Positions 1 through 8,900 of a stretch of 64,000 bases of DNA are shown one piece after another. The first letter of the stretch is position 1. Each line of letters begins with the position of its first letter. Source of the stretch: Cellulosimicrobium cellulans (GTDB lineage: Bacteria > Actinomycetota > Actinomycetes > Actinomycetales > Cellulomonadaceae); the NCBI RefSeq assembly GCF_007679345.1, contig NZ_VEGH01000008.1, positions 124,001 to 188,000 of the forward strand, in the 5' to 3' direction. The position numbers and the translations under genes are program-made. Under the pieces are notes generated by a model. That model saw only the letters and a list, made by a program, of their open reading frames with translations. It was not told where the DNA came from and searched no databases.

Positions 1-1125
1 GGCGCGATCCTGCTGTCGACGGCCCGGATGACGGAGATCCGCCGGATCGACCCGGTCGACCAGGTCGCCGTCGTCCAGCCGGGCGTCGTCACGAAGGACC
101 TGGTGGACGCCGTCGCCGCCCGCGGGCTGTTCTACCCGCCCGACCCGGCGTCGTACGCGCAGAGCACGATCGGCGGGAACATCGCGACCAACGCGGGCGG
201 CATGCGCTGCGTGAAGTACGGGGTCACCCGGGACTTCGTGCGCTCGCTCGAGGTCGTGCTGGCGGACGGCGAGGTCGTCCGGACGTCACCGGAGACCGTG
301 AAGGCGGTGGCGGGGCTCGACCTCACAGGGCTGGTCGTCGGCTCGGAGGGCACGCTCGCCGTCGTCACCGAGGCGACGCTCGGTCTGCTGCCCGCCCCGG
401 GCCCCGACCGCGGCGTGTGCGCGACGTTCGCGACGGTGGCCGATGCGCTGGAGGCGGCGAACGCGATCATCGCGAGCCCGCACCGCCCGTCGACGCTCGA
501 GCTGCTCGACGGTGTCGTGCTCGCGTCGCTCGTGGCGTACGACCCGGACGCCGGGCTGCCGGCGGGCGCCGAGGCGATGCTGCTGGCGATCACCGACGAG
601 GCGGTCGGCGGCGTCGAGGACGTCGCGGCCTACGAGGCGATCGCGCGGGAGCACGGCGCCCTGACGGTCGACGTCGCGCACGACGAGCAGCGGCTGCACG
701 CGCTGCTGCGCGCCCGGCGGGCGTTCAACCCGGCGATGCGGGCGGTCCGCGGCGGCAGCATCAACGAGGACGTCGCGGTGCCGCGCACCCGGCTGCCCGA
801 GCTCCTGGAGCGGCTGGGCGACATCTCCGCGCAGGTCGGGCTGCCGATCGGCACCGGCGGGCACGTCGGCGACGGCAACCTGCACCCGGTCATCGCGTTC
901 GACCCGGCCGACCCGGGGCAGGTCGCCGCGGCGGCGGAGGCGCACGCGCGGATCCTCGGCCTGGCGGTCGAGCTCGGCGGCACGGTCACGGGCGAGCACG
1001 GCATCGGCACGGAGAAGCGCGGGGCGCTCGCGGGGGAGCTCGGCGAGCGCGTGCTGTCGATCCAGCGCGGCATCAAGGCGGTCCTGGACCCGGCGGGCAT
1101 CCTCAACCCCGGCAAGAAGCTCTAG
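1..1125 (+). CDS. FAD-linked 2-hydroxyacid oxidase/dehydrogenase, 5' truncated by window edge
   Basis: This is the 3' part of a flavoprotein gene that begins before the window; the frame is open back to base 1 and 374 residues are visible. It starts inside the FAD-binding domain, with VVQPGV, GGNIATNAGG (contacts the FAD pyrophosphate) and VVGSEGTLAVVTE. The C-terminal FAD-oxidase domain follows, with GHVGDGNLHP near visible residue 287, whose histidines lie in the 2-hydroxyacid active site, and GEHGIGTEKRG near the end. Glycolate oxidase GlcD, D-lactate dehydrogenase and D-2-hydroxyglutarate dehydrogenase share this layout, so the substrate stays open. The next gene is convergent, so no GlcE/GlcF partner follows. 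Confidence 0.9.
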   Translation, partial: GAILLSTARMTEIRRIDPVDQVAVVQPGVVTKDLVDAVAARGLFYPPDPASYAQSTIGGNIATNAGGMRCVKYGVTRDFVRSLEVVLADGEVVRTSPETVKAVAGLDLTGLVVGSEGTLAVVTEATLGLLPAPGPDRGVCATFATVADALEAANAIIASPHRPSTLELLDGVVLASLVAYDPDAGLPAGAEAMLLAITDEAVGGVEDVAAYEAIAREHGALTVDVAHDEQRLHALLRARRAFNPAMRAVRGGSINEDVAVPRTRLPELLERLGDISAQVGLPIGTGGHVGDGNLHPVIAFDPADPGQVAAAAEAHARILGLAVELGGTVTGEHGIGTEKRGALAGELGERVLSIQRGIKAVLDPAGILNPGKKL

Positions 1126-1133
1126 AACCCCGA

Positions 1134-1201
1134 CGAGGTCGAGGGTTTCCCCGAGATCGCCGGGCGGAAACCCTCGACCTCGCCGGAAACCCTCGACCTC
1201 G
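1134..1201. repeat. Three-copy inverted/direct repeat between convergent genes
   Basis: Bases 1134-1150 (reading CGAGGTCGAGGGTTTCC) are a perfect 17-base inverted match to 1166-1182 across a 15-base loop. The inverted arm is then repeated directly at 1185-1201. Lying between convergent genes it could fold as a bidirectional terminator, but there is no U tract, and the extra direct copy is not needed for a terminator. Confidence 0.7.
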
Positions 1202-1222
1202 CGGACCGGGGTGCGAGGCGCG

Positions 1223-1885
1223 TCAGCGGCGCAGCACGCGGCGGGCCAGGAAGTTGCCCAGGAACTGGGCGAGCTGGACCATCACCACGATCACCGCGAC
1301 GGCGGTCCACGTGACCACGTCGTTGAACCGCTGGTACCCGTAGACGATCGCGAAGTCGCCGAGGCCGCCGGCGCCGATCGCACCCGCGACCGCCGTCATG
1401 TCGACGATGCCGACGAACAGGAACGTGAAGCCCAGGATGAGCGGGCCGAGCGTCTCGGGGACGATCACGGTCGCGATGATCCGCAGCGGCCCGGCGCCCA
1501 TCGCGCGCGCCGCCTCGACGACGCCCGGGTCGAGCGCGACGAGGTTCTGCTCGACGATGCGCGAGGTCGCGAACGTCGCCATGATCGCGAGCGCCGGGAT
1601 CGCCGCCTCGACGCCGTAGGACGCCCCGGTGAGCGCCTGGGTCAGCGGCCGGACCGCGGTGATGAAGATGATGAACGGGATCGGCCGGACGATGTTGACC
1701 AGCACGTTGAGCACGACGAACACCGGCCGGTTGGCCAGGATGTTCCCCGCGCGGGTCACGTAGAGCGCGATGCCGAGCACGAGGCCGGCGAGCCCGCCGA
1801 TCGCCAGGGCGGCGATCGCCATCTGCAGGGTCTCGCCGAGCGCCTGCCAGAGCTCGGGCCACAGGGAGACGCCGTTGGAGTTCAC
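1223..1885 (-). CDS. metI: Methionine ABC transporter permease MetI
   Basis: Inner-membrane permease of the D/L-methionine importer, 220 residues, the normal MetI length. It has about five hydrophobic membrane segments and the cytoplasmic coupling (EAA) loop EAARAMGAGPLRII, which docks on the ATPase. Its ATG overlaps the metN stop by four bases (ATGA at 1882-1885), so the two are translationally coupled. Together with metN and metQ1 upstream it makes a complete MetNIQ system. The start is fixed by the overlap. Confidence 0.93.
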   Translation of the reverse strand: MNSNGVSLWPELWQALGETLQMAIAALAIGGLAGLVLGIALYVTRAGNILANRPVFVVLNVLVNIVRPIPFIIFITAVRPLTQALTGASYGVEAAIPALAIMATFATSRIVEQNLVALDPGVVEAARAMGAGPLRIIATVIVPETLGPLILGFTFLFVGIVDMTAVAGAIGAGGLGDFAIVYGYQRFNDVVTWTAVAVIVVMVQLAQFLGNFLARRVLRR

Positions 1886-2952
1886 GCGCCCACCTCCTTG
1901 CTCGCGGGGCCGGCATGGTCGCCGTCGGGGGCGTGCTCGACGACCTCGGTGTGCGCGCGCAGGTCGGCCAGGAACGCGTCGATCGCGGCGTCGGGGCCCT
2001 CCAGCGCGAAGGTGAGCGAGCCGAGCGGGCGGGAGTTCACCTCGGTGATGCCGCCGAACACCACGTGGCCGTCGATCCCGTGGGCGCGCAGGCGCTCGGT
2101 GACGATGATCCCGGCGGTCGCCTCGCTCTCCCGGATGGCGATCGTGACGATCCGGCCCGCGTGCCGCTCGCGCAGCCGGGCGACGACGTCGGGCCGGGGG
2201 CGGTCGTGCAGCGCGGCGCCGATGAACCGGCGGGTGATCGGCTGGGTCGGCTCCGCGAACACGCGGTAGACGTCACCCTCCTCGACCACCTTGCCGTGCT
2301 CCATGACCGCGACCTTGTTGCACAGGTAGGAGACGACCGACATCTCGTGCGTGATGACCACGATCGTGACGCCGAGCTCGCGGTTGACCCGGCGGAGCAG
2401 GTCGAGCACGTCCTTGGTCGTCTCGGGGTCGAGGGCGCTGGTGGCCTCGTCCGCGAGCAGCAGGGCCGGCGACGTCGCGAGCGCCCGGGCGATGCCGACG
2501 CGCTGCTTCTGCCCGCCGGACAGCTGGTCGGGGTACTGCTTGGCCTTGTCGGACAGGCCGACGAACTCCAGCAGCTCGGCCACGCGGGCCTCGCGCTTGG
2601 CCTTCGGCCACTTCGCGACCCGCAGCGGGTACGCCACGTTCGCGGCGACCGTGCGGGACTTCAGCAGGTTGAACTGCTGGAAGATGAAGCCGATCCCGGC
2701 GCGAGCGGGCCGCAGGCCGCGCTCCTTGAGCCCGGTGAGCTCGGTGCCGTCGACCACCACCTGCCCGGAGGTCGGCGCCTCGAGCGCGTTGATCAGCCGG
2801 ACCAGCGTGCTCTTGCCGGCACCGGAGTAGCCGATCACGCCGAACACGTCGCCGCGCTCGATGTCGAGCGTGACGCCGTCGACGGCGCGCACGGGGCCCG
2901 AGGCCCCGTCGAACACCTTCGTGACGTCACGCAGGGAGACCATCGCGGTCAT
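1882..2952 (-). CDS. metN: Methionine ABC transporter ATPase MetN with NIL domain
   Basis: ATP-binding subunit of the methionine importer, 356 residues from the ATG at 2952; a second possible ATG lies at 2943. Walker A GYSGAGKST is near residue 41, the signature LSGGQKQR near 144, Walker B LLLADEATSALD near 164 and the switch histidine in ITHEM. The last ~85 residues form a ferredoxin-like NIL domain, which in E. coli MetN binds methionine and inhibits transport when the cell is replete. The frame stays open upstream but that stretch is Pro/Arg-rich and includes the hairpin at 3027-3060, so it was left out. Confidence 0.94.
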   Translation of the reverse strand: MTAMVSLRDVTKVFDGASGPVRAVDGVTLDIERGDVFGVIGYSGAGKSTLVRLINALEAPTSGQVVVDGTELTGLKERGLRPARAGIGFIFQQFNLLKSRTVAANVAYPLRVAKWPKAKREARVAELLEFVGLSDKAKQYPDQLSGGQKQRVGIARALATSPALLLADEATSALDPETTKDVLDLLRRVNRELGVTIVVITHEMSVVSYLCNKVAVMEHGKVVEEGDVYRVFAEPTQPITRRFIGAALHDRPRPDVVARLRERHAGRIVTIAIRESEATAGIIVTERLRAHGIDGHVVFGGITEVNSRPLGSLTFALEGPDAAIDAFLADLRAHTEVVEHAPDGDHAGPASKEVGA

Positions 2953-3026
2953 CGGGTCACCGTCCTGGGGTGGGGGTCGCCCGCGGGTGCGGGTGGCGGG
3001 TGCCGGCGTCGCGCCGGCGGGCGGTC

Positions 3027-3060
3027 GTGCGCCGGGCGACCCGCGGGCCGCCCGGCGCAC
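3027..3060 (-). terminator. Intercistronic hairpin between metQ1 and metN
   Basis: A perfect 12-base-pair stem (3027-3038 with 3049-3060) around a 10-base loop starts eight bases after the metQ1 stop. Such hairpins after substrate-binding-protein genes usually protect or partly terminate the message, so that binding protein is made in excess over ATPase and permease. There is no U tract, so read-through into metN is expected. Confidence 0.6.
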
Positions 3061-3068
3061 CGTGTGCG

Positions 3069-3968
3069 TCAGCCGGCCGCGCGGACCTGGTCCTCGAGCT
3101 CCGTGAGGCTGGCCTGCAGCTCCTCGGGGCTCAGGTCCTGCTCGACCGCCGTGCCCTGGTTCTCCTCCAGGAGCTGGCCGATGACCTCGTCGCGGTGGTA
3201 GATCTCGATCAGGTCCGCGTACACCGGGTTGTCGGCGTCCTCGGCCCGGGCGACCCAGATGTTCACGTACGGGCGCGCCGTGTCCGTGTCCTCCAGGTCG
3301 GAGTAGATCGCCGTCGTCGGGTCGATGCCCGCGTCGGCGGCGAAGTTGTTGTTCACGACCGCGGCGTCCAGGTCCTGCAGCTGGATCGCGGTCTGGTTGG
3401 CGTCGACCGGGACGACCTTGACGCGGGACGCCGCCTGGTCGATCTCGGCGGGGGTCGACAGCGCGTTGCCGCCGTCCTTCAGCGAGATGAGTCCGGCCGA
3501 CTGCAGCACGAGCAGTGCGCGCGCCTGGTTGGTCGGGTCGTTCGGGATGGCGACCTCGCCGCCGTCCGGGATCTCGTCCGGCGAGGCGTAGCCCTTGGTC
3601 GTGTACAGGCCGAGCTGGTAGATGACCGTCGCCCCGATGGGCGCGAGGTCGTCGTCCGCGCTGACGTTGTAGTTCGCGAGGAACAGCAGGTGCTGGAACT
3701 GGTTGAGCTCCAGCTGGCCCTCGCTGAGCACGGTGTTGGGCTGCTGGTAGTCCGTGAAGTTCACCAGCTCGACGTCGATGCCCTCCTCGGCCGCGAGGTC
3801 CGTGAACGTGGTCCAGTACGCCTTCGACTTGTCGGTCACGCCGACGCGCACGGTCACCGGGTTGTCCGGGTCCGCGGTGGTCGGGGCGGCCGCGGGCTCG
3901 CCGCCGGAGCAGGCGGCCAGAGCGCCCACGGCGAGGGCGGCGAGGACGGCGGTCAGTCTGCGCTTCAT
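3069..3968 (-). CDS. metQ: Methionine-binding lipoprotein MetQ, copy 1
   Basis: Substrate-binding lipoprotein of the NlpA/MetQ family, 299 residues. The N-terminus MKRRLTAVLAALAVGALAACSG is a lipoprotein signal peptide with lipobox LAAC and lipidated Cys20. The mature protein has the family signatures YWTTFTDLAAEEGIDVELVN and a C-terminal half with YVNIWVARAEDADNP. It lies directly upstream of metN-metI, so it is the cognate binding protein. It is strongly similar along its length to copy 2, which points to tandem duplication; identity is highest around the ligand-binding core. The ATG at 3968 is followed at once by the signal peptide. Confidence 0.93.
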   Translation of the reverse strand: MKRRLTAVLAALAVGALAACSGGEPAAAPTTADPDNPVTVRVGVTDKSKAYWTTFTDLAAEEGIDVELVNFTDYQQPNTVLSEGQLELNQFQHLLFLANYNVSADDDLAPIGATVIYQLGLYTTKGYASPDEIPDGGEVAIPNDPTNQARALLVLQSAGLISLKDGGNALSTPAEIDQAASRVKVVPVDANQTAIQLQDLDAAVVNNNFAADAGIDPTTAIYSDLEDTDTARPYVNIWVARAEDADNPVYADLIEIYHRDEVIGQLLEENQGTAVEQDLSPEELQASLTELEDQVRAAG

Positions 3969-4238
3969 GGTGGTGCTGCCTTCCGGTGGATCTGAGCGTG
4001 GGGCTCGGCTCGGGGCGAGCCCCGTGCGGGCCGGTGGCCGGGCCCGCGGGGCGGTGGCGTGCGGCCAGGCCGCGGCGCCGGGGTGGGGCTGTCCGGCGGC
4101 GGGCCCCCGGGCCGGACGGCGCGGGGCCGTCGGCGTCAGGGCCGGGAGGAGGAGTCCGGTCGGGCCGGTCCGCTCGTCAGGAGCGTCGGGCCGGGCGGGA
4201 CGTCCGCCGCGGGAGGGCCGTGCTGCGAGGATGCAGCG
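3969..4238 (-). promoter_or_regulatory. 270-base leader between a Cys-rich leader ORF and metQ1
   Basis: No second gene is seen here. The transcribed strand is GC-rich with several possible stem-loops, for example the arms GGGCTCG and CGAGCCC around 4002-4026. Together with the leader ORF at 4239-4337 the layout fits a ribosome-dependent attenuator controlling metQ1-metN-metI. I could not find the conserved core of a SAM riboswitch. Confidence 0.45.
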
Positions 4239-4337
4239 TCAGCACATTCGCTGGCGACAGCACATGAGACCGCAGGACGCCCCGGCCATGGCGCGCATCG
4301 GCTGCGCGCGGCGCTCGGAAGCGGCGTGGGTGCTCAC
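4239..4337 (-). CDS. Cysteine/methionine-rich leader peptide upstream of metQ1
   Basis: A 32-codon ORF starting at GTG 4337, eight bases after a near-perfect ribosome binding site (AGGAG). The peptide is unremarkable at first but ends CGLMCCRQRMC before the stop at 4239-4241: four Cys and, counting upstream residues, several Met in the last 20 codons. A TAGGGT hexamer at 4382-4377 could be the -10 of its promoter. Short Cys-rich leader peptides are known upstream of sulfur-assimilation genes in actinobacteria, where ribosome stalling at Cys codons senses cysteine. A role in sensing Cys (or Met) here is inference. Confidence 0.6.
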   Translation of the reverse strand: MSTHAASERRAQPMRAMAGASCGLMCCRQRMC

Positions 4338-4494
4338 GTGCTCGACTCCTGTCCCTGGGTGGGGCGGACGCGGGCGACCCTAGCACCCGCCGGGAGCGCC
4401 GCGTCCGCGGATCTCACGGCACCCGGGTGCCGCGCGATCACGGTGCCACCGGGCCCGCGGTCCCGCCACCGAACGGGTTCCCGGGCCCCACGCG

Positions 4495-4534
4495 CGGACG
4501 GCGCCGGCCCCGTCGCGGGGGCCGGCGCCGTCCG
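4495..4534 (-). terminator. Strong hairpin terminator after metQ2
   Basis: A perfect 17-base-pair stem (4495-4511 with 4518-4534) and a six-base loop lie 13 bases downstream of the metQ2 stop. It separates metQ2 from the leader-metQ1-metN-metI unit and suggests that the two are distinct transcripts. Confidence 0.75.
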
Positions 4535-4547
4535 TCGGGCGCGGTGC

Positions 4548-5459
4548 TCAGGCGTTCTCGCGGACCAGGTCCTCGAGGTCGGCGAGGTCGGACTGCAGCT
4601 CCTCGGCCGGCACGTCCTCGACCACGGCGGTGCCGCCGTTCTCCTCCACCAGCTGGTCGGTGACCTCGGGCGAGTGGTAGATGTCGATGAGCTGCTGGAA
4701 CACCGGGTTGTCGGCGTCCTCGGCCCGGGCGACCCAGAGGTTGAGGTACGGCCGCGCGGTGTCGGTGTCCTCGAGGTCGGAGTAGATCGCGGTGGTCGGG
4801 TCGATGCCCGCGTCCGTCGCGAAGTTGTTGTTGATGATCGCGCCGTCCAGGCTCTGCAGCTGCACCGCCGTCTGGTTGGCGTCGACCGGGACGACCTTCA
4901 CCTTCGACGCGGCCTCGTCGACCTCGGCGGGCGTCGAGAACGCGTTGCCGCCGTCCACCAGCGAGATCAGGCCGGCCGACTGGAGGACGAGCAGCGCGCG
5001 GGCCTGGTTCACCACGTCGTTCGGGATGGCGATCTCGGCGCCCTCCGGGACGTCCTCCGGGGAGGCGTAGCCCTTGGTCGTGTAGAGGCCGAGCTGGTAG
5101 ATCGCCGTCGAGCCGATGGGCTGCAGGTCGTCGTCGGAGTTCACGTTGTAGTTCGCGAGGTACAGCAGGTGCTGGAACTGGTTGAGCTCCAGGTCGCCCG
5201 AGCTCAGGATCGGGTTGGGCTGCGTGTAGTCGGTGAAGTTCACCAGCTCGACGTCGATGCCCTCGTCCGCCGCCAGGTCGGTGAACGTCGTCCAGTACTC
5301 CTGGGCCTTGTCGGTGACGCCGACGCGGACCGTGACGCGGTTGTCCGCGTCGGCGGTCGCCGTGGCCCCGGCCGAGGACTCGCCGCCGCCGGACGCGCAG
5401 GCGGCGAGCGACGCGGTGGCGGCGATCGCGGCGATCCAGGCGGTCAGTCTGCGCTTCAT
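4548..5459 (-). CDS. metQ: Methionine-binding lipoprotein MetQ, copy 2
   Basis: Second MetQ/NlpA-family substrate-binding lipoprotein, 303 residues from ATG 5459. The signal peptide MKRRLTAWIAAIAATASL ends in lipobox LAAC. The mature sequence repeats that of copy 1 (YWTTFTDLAADEGIDVELVN, IPNDVVNQARALLVLQSAGL), with scattered replacements. It has no ATPase or permease of its own, so it probably feeds the same MetNI complex, perhaps with another affinity or ligand (Met isomer, Met sulfoxide, Met-containing peptide). A hairpin ends it and a separate Cys-rich leader precedes it. The frame is open further upstream, but the signal peptide fixes the start. Confidence 0.92.
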   Translation of the reverse strand: MKRRLTAWIAAIAATASLAACASGGGESSAGATATADADNRVTVRVGVTDKAQEYWTTFTDLAADEGIDVELVNFTDYTQPNPILSSGDLELNQFQHLLYLANYNVNSDDDLQPIGSTAIYQLGLYTTKGYASPEDVPEGAEIAIPNDVVNQARALLVLQSAGLISLVDGGNAFSTPAEVDEAASKVKVVPVDANQTAVQLQSLDGAIINNNFATDAGIDPTTAIYSDLEDTDTARPYLNLWVARAEDADNPVFQQLIDIYHSPEVTDQLVEENGGTAVVEDVPAEELQSDLADLEDLVRENA

Positions 5460-5640
5460 GGGGGTGTGCCTCTCGGGTGGGCCCGGCAGGGACGTGCCGG
5501 GTCGGGGTGCTGCGGGGATCGGGGGTGGTGCGGGGTCCGCGGTCGCACGGGGTGCGGGTGCCGGTGCGGGGTGCGGGCGCCGTGCGGGCATCTCGCGGGC
5601 GCGGGACCGGCGTGGCTGCACGGGGCGGCCTGGGCCGGAG

Positions 5641-5657
5641 CGGCGGCGGGGCCGCCG
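5641..5657 (-). promoter_or_regulatory. Stem-loop just after the metQ2 leader ORF
   Basis: A seven-base-pair perfect stem (5641-5647 with 5651-5657, loop GGG) begins 14 bases beyond the stop of the leader ORF on the transcribed strand. It could be part of an attenuator whose folding depends on the ribosome position on the leader. Confidence 0.4.
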
Positions 5658-5671
5658 GTGTGCGCGGGCGG

Positions 5672-5758
5672 TCAGGCCGCGGCGGTACAGCGACAGGCGA
5701 CGGCCTGCGCAACGGCGCACATCGAGGGGCGGCAGGTCGTCGTGGCGTGCTCGCGCAT
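5672..5758 (-). CDS. Cysteine-rich leader peptide upstream of metQ2
   Basis: A 28-codon ORF from ATG 5758, preceded by a strong ribosome binding site (GAGGAGGAGG, about 7 bases away). The peptide holds four cysteines, in TTTCRPSMC and near the end in ACRC, and stops at 5672-5674, 212 bases before metQ2. The sequence is unrelated to the leader of metQ1 apart from being short, Cys-rich and well initiated. That two unlike Cys-rich leaders precede two duplicated metQ genes argues for selected Cys-responsive control. The regulatory role is inferred. Confidence 0.6.
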   Translation of the reverse strand: MREHATTTCRPSMCAVAQAVACRCTAAA

Positions 5759-5816
5759 CGTGCTGCCTCCTCCTCGGGTGCGTGCGGCGGACCGGGAGCG
5801 GTCCGCGATGGCGGCG

Positions 5817-5848
5817 AACCTAGCGTCCCGTCTCGCTCAGTGGAACAA
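5817..5848 (-). promoter_or_regulatory. Candidate promoter of the metQ2 leader
   Basis: On the minus strand a -35-like TTGTTC (5848-5843) and a -10-like TAGGTT (5822-5817) precede the leader ORF. The 20-base spacing is wider than the ideal 17-18, so the -10 is better supported than the -35. Confidence 0.35.
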
Positions 5849-5989
5849 GCCGTCCGCTATGTGAGATACGGTGTCGTTGATCGGGCGTCGCCGCGGGCCG
5901 GGGCCGCTCCCTCGGGCCCGTCCCGGCCCGTCCCCAGGTGGCCCCCGGCGGGGTCCCGGGATGTCGGCCGGCCCCTCTAGAGTTCTGGG

Positions 5990-8900
5990 GTGACGACAGC
6001 CCTGTACCGCCGCTACCGGCCCGAGACCTTCGCGGAGGTCGTCGGCCAGGACCACGTCACCGCGCCGCTGAGGCAGGCGCTGCGGTCGGGGCAGACCAAC
6101 CACGCCTACCTGTTCTCCGGCCCGCGCGGCTGCGGCAAGACGACCTCCGCCCGGATCCTCGCCCGCTGCCTCAACTGCGCCCAGGGGCCGACCGACACCC
6201 CGTGCGGCGTCTGCGAGTCCTGCGTCGAGCTCGCCCGCGGCGGCCCCGGCAGCCTCGACGTCGTGGAGATCGACGCCGCCAGCCACGGCGGCGTCGACGA
6301 CGCCCGCGACCTGCGCGAGCGCGCCACGTTCGCGCCCGCACGCGACCGGTACAAGGTGTTCATCCTCGACGAGGCGCACATGGTCTCGCCGCAGGGCTTC
6401 AACGCGCTGCTCAAGATCGTCGAGGAGCCGCCGGAGCACGTGAAGTTCATCTTCGCGACGACGGAGCCCGACAAGGTCATCGGCACCATCCGGTCCCGCA
6501 CGCACCACTACCCGTTCCGGCTCGTGCCGCCGGACGTGATGGTCGGCTACCTGGACCAGCTCTGCACCGCCGAGGGCGTGCGGGTCGGCTCGGGCGTGCT
6601 GCCGCTCGTCGTGCGCGCGGGCGGCGGCTCGGTCCGCGACTCCCTGTCGGTGCTCGACCAGCTCATCGCCGGCTCCGGGCCCGAGGGCCTCGGGTACGAG
6701 GACGCCGTCGCGCTGCTCGGGTACACCCACGCCTCGCTGCTCGACGACCTGGTCGACGCGATCTCGGCCCGCGACGGCGCGAGCGCCTTCCGGGTGGTCG
6801 AGCGTGTCATCTCGACCGGCCACGAGCCCCGGCGGTTCGTGGAGGACCTCCTCGAGCGGCTGCGCGACCTCATCGTGCTGGCGGCCTCCGGAGACGCGGC
6901 CGCGGCCGTGCTCCGCGACGTCCCGGGCGACCAGATGACCCGGATGCAGCAGCAGGCCACCCACCTCGGCGCCGCCGAGCTGTCCCGGTCCGCCGACCTG
7001 GTCAACGCGGCGCTGTCCGAGATGACCGGCGCGACCTCGCCCCGGCTGCACCTCGAGCTGCTCATGGCCCGGCTGCTGCTGCCGGCGCTGGACGACTCCG
7101 CCGCGGGTCTCGGGGCCCGGGTCGACCGGCTCGAGCGCGAGGGCGTGCGCGTGGCCCCCGCGCCGGGCGCCGGGGGCGCGGTCGCGGCCGCCCCGGCCTT
7201 CGAGCCCGCGGCACCCGTCGAGCGGGTCGCCGTGGTGACCCCGCCGCCGAGCCCCGCGCCCGAGGTGCGCGAGGCGGGCACGGCGCTCCGCGCGGCCGCC
7301 GACGAGGCCCGGGGGACCGGTCCGGGGGACGCGCCGGGCGCCGGGGGCGACGAGGCACCGTCCGACGTCCTCGGGACCTCCGCCGCCGGGGCCACGCGGT
7401 ACGCGAGCCCCGGCGGGGCGCAGGCGGCCGGGTCCGCGGCGGCCGACGAGCCCGCCGCGGCCGGGCGGCAGGGTGCTGCCGACGAGCGTGCGGCTGCCGG
7501 CGAGAGCGGGGCCGGCGGCGAGGGCGGGGCTGCCTCCGAAGGTGGCGCTGCCGACGAGCGCCGCGCCGTCGACGAGCGCGGTCCTGCCGCACGGCCGACG
7601 GGCGCGACCGCGCCGTCCCGCCCGGTCGGGGCTGCTGCCGAGCCGGCCGCTGCGCCGCCCCCCGCGCCGCACGACGTCCCGACGGCCGAGCCCGTCGCAC
7701 CCGCCGAGCGCCCGGCCGGTCCGTCCGGCGGCGGCGACACGGAGATGCTGCGCCGCCGCTGGCCCGAGGTCCTCGAGACGCTCGGCCGGCTCAAGAAGAC
7801 CACCTGGGTGCTGATCAGCCAGAACGCCCAGGTCGTCGAGCTCGACGCCACCACCCTCAAGCTCGGGTTCGGGGCGCCGGGCCTCGCGTCGGCGTTCCGT
7901 GCGGGCTCGCACGCGGACCTCGTGCAGCAGGCGGTGCGGGAGACGCTGGGGTTCAGCGTGAAGGTCGAGCCGGTGCTCTCCGGTGGTGCCGGCGCCGCCC
8001 CGGCCCGGTCCGGTCCCGGCGCGGCGGTAGGTCCTGCGCCCGCCGCCCGCGGCGGTGGTGCTCCCTCCACCGCCGAGGCCGCCGCGTCCTGGGACGCGCC
8101 CGCCGCCCGGCCCGCACCCGTGCCGGCGCCGGCGGCGAGCCCGGTGGAGTCGGCGCGCTCGTCGCACGGCACGCCCGGGGGCGCCCCGTCCGGCGCCGAC
8201 GCGTCCGCGGACGCCGACGACCCCGACGCGGCGGACCCCTGGTCCTCCGCGACCGTCACGCGCCCCGACGACGTCGACGGCCCGGACGCGTCCGGGGCGG
8301 CCGAGGTCCAGGGCGGCGCGGACCCGCGCCCGGGGGCCGACGTGGACGCCGACGGCCCGTCCCGCCGGGGTCCCGGCCGCGGCGAGGAGGTCGACGGGCC
8401 TGCGGCCGACGTCGAGGACCGCCGAGCGGCCGGCACGCGGAGCGCCGCCGCGCCCGCGGCCGGCACGTCCGACCACCGCTCCCCGGCTCCCGCGGGGCCC
8501 GGCACCGCGGCGTCCACGGCGACCGCGCCCGTCGTCGCCGTGGGCGACGACGGCTGGCCCGTCGTGGCCCCGCTGGGCGGTGCGCGCGCCGCGACCTCGT
8601 CCGACGGCGGCGCGACCCCGCCGGACGGCGGCGCGACCCTGCCGGACGGCGTCGCGACCTCGCCGGACGGCGGCTCGACGGCGCCGGGTGCAGTTCGGCC
8701 GACGGGCGAGGACGGCGGCCCGGCGGCCGCGGGTCGTCCCGCTCCCGCGTCCGGCCGCGTGCCCGCGGGCGGTGCCGCCCCGGCGGACGGTGCCGCCCCG
8801 GCGGGCGGTGCCGCCCCGGCGGGCGGTGCCGCCCGCGCGGACGCCCGCGGCTCTGCGCCGGGCAGCGCGTCTCCCGTCGCCGACGCCCCGGCGGGCGGTC

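Noticed and set aside
3969-5670. SAM riboswitch upstream of the metQ genes
   Set aside because: I looked for the conserved core of S-box/SAM-IV elements on the transcribed strand and did not see it; the Cys-rich ORFs explain the leaders better.
5870-5989. Signal recognition particle RNA gene beside dnaX
   Set aside because: The conserved GGAAGCAGC-type loop is absent on both strands in this gap.
8591-8836. Short regular repeats as a CRISPR-like array
   Set aside because: Units are contiguous, in frame within dnaX and without spacers.
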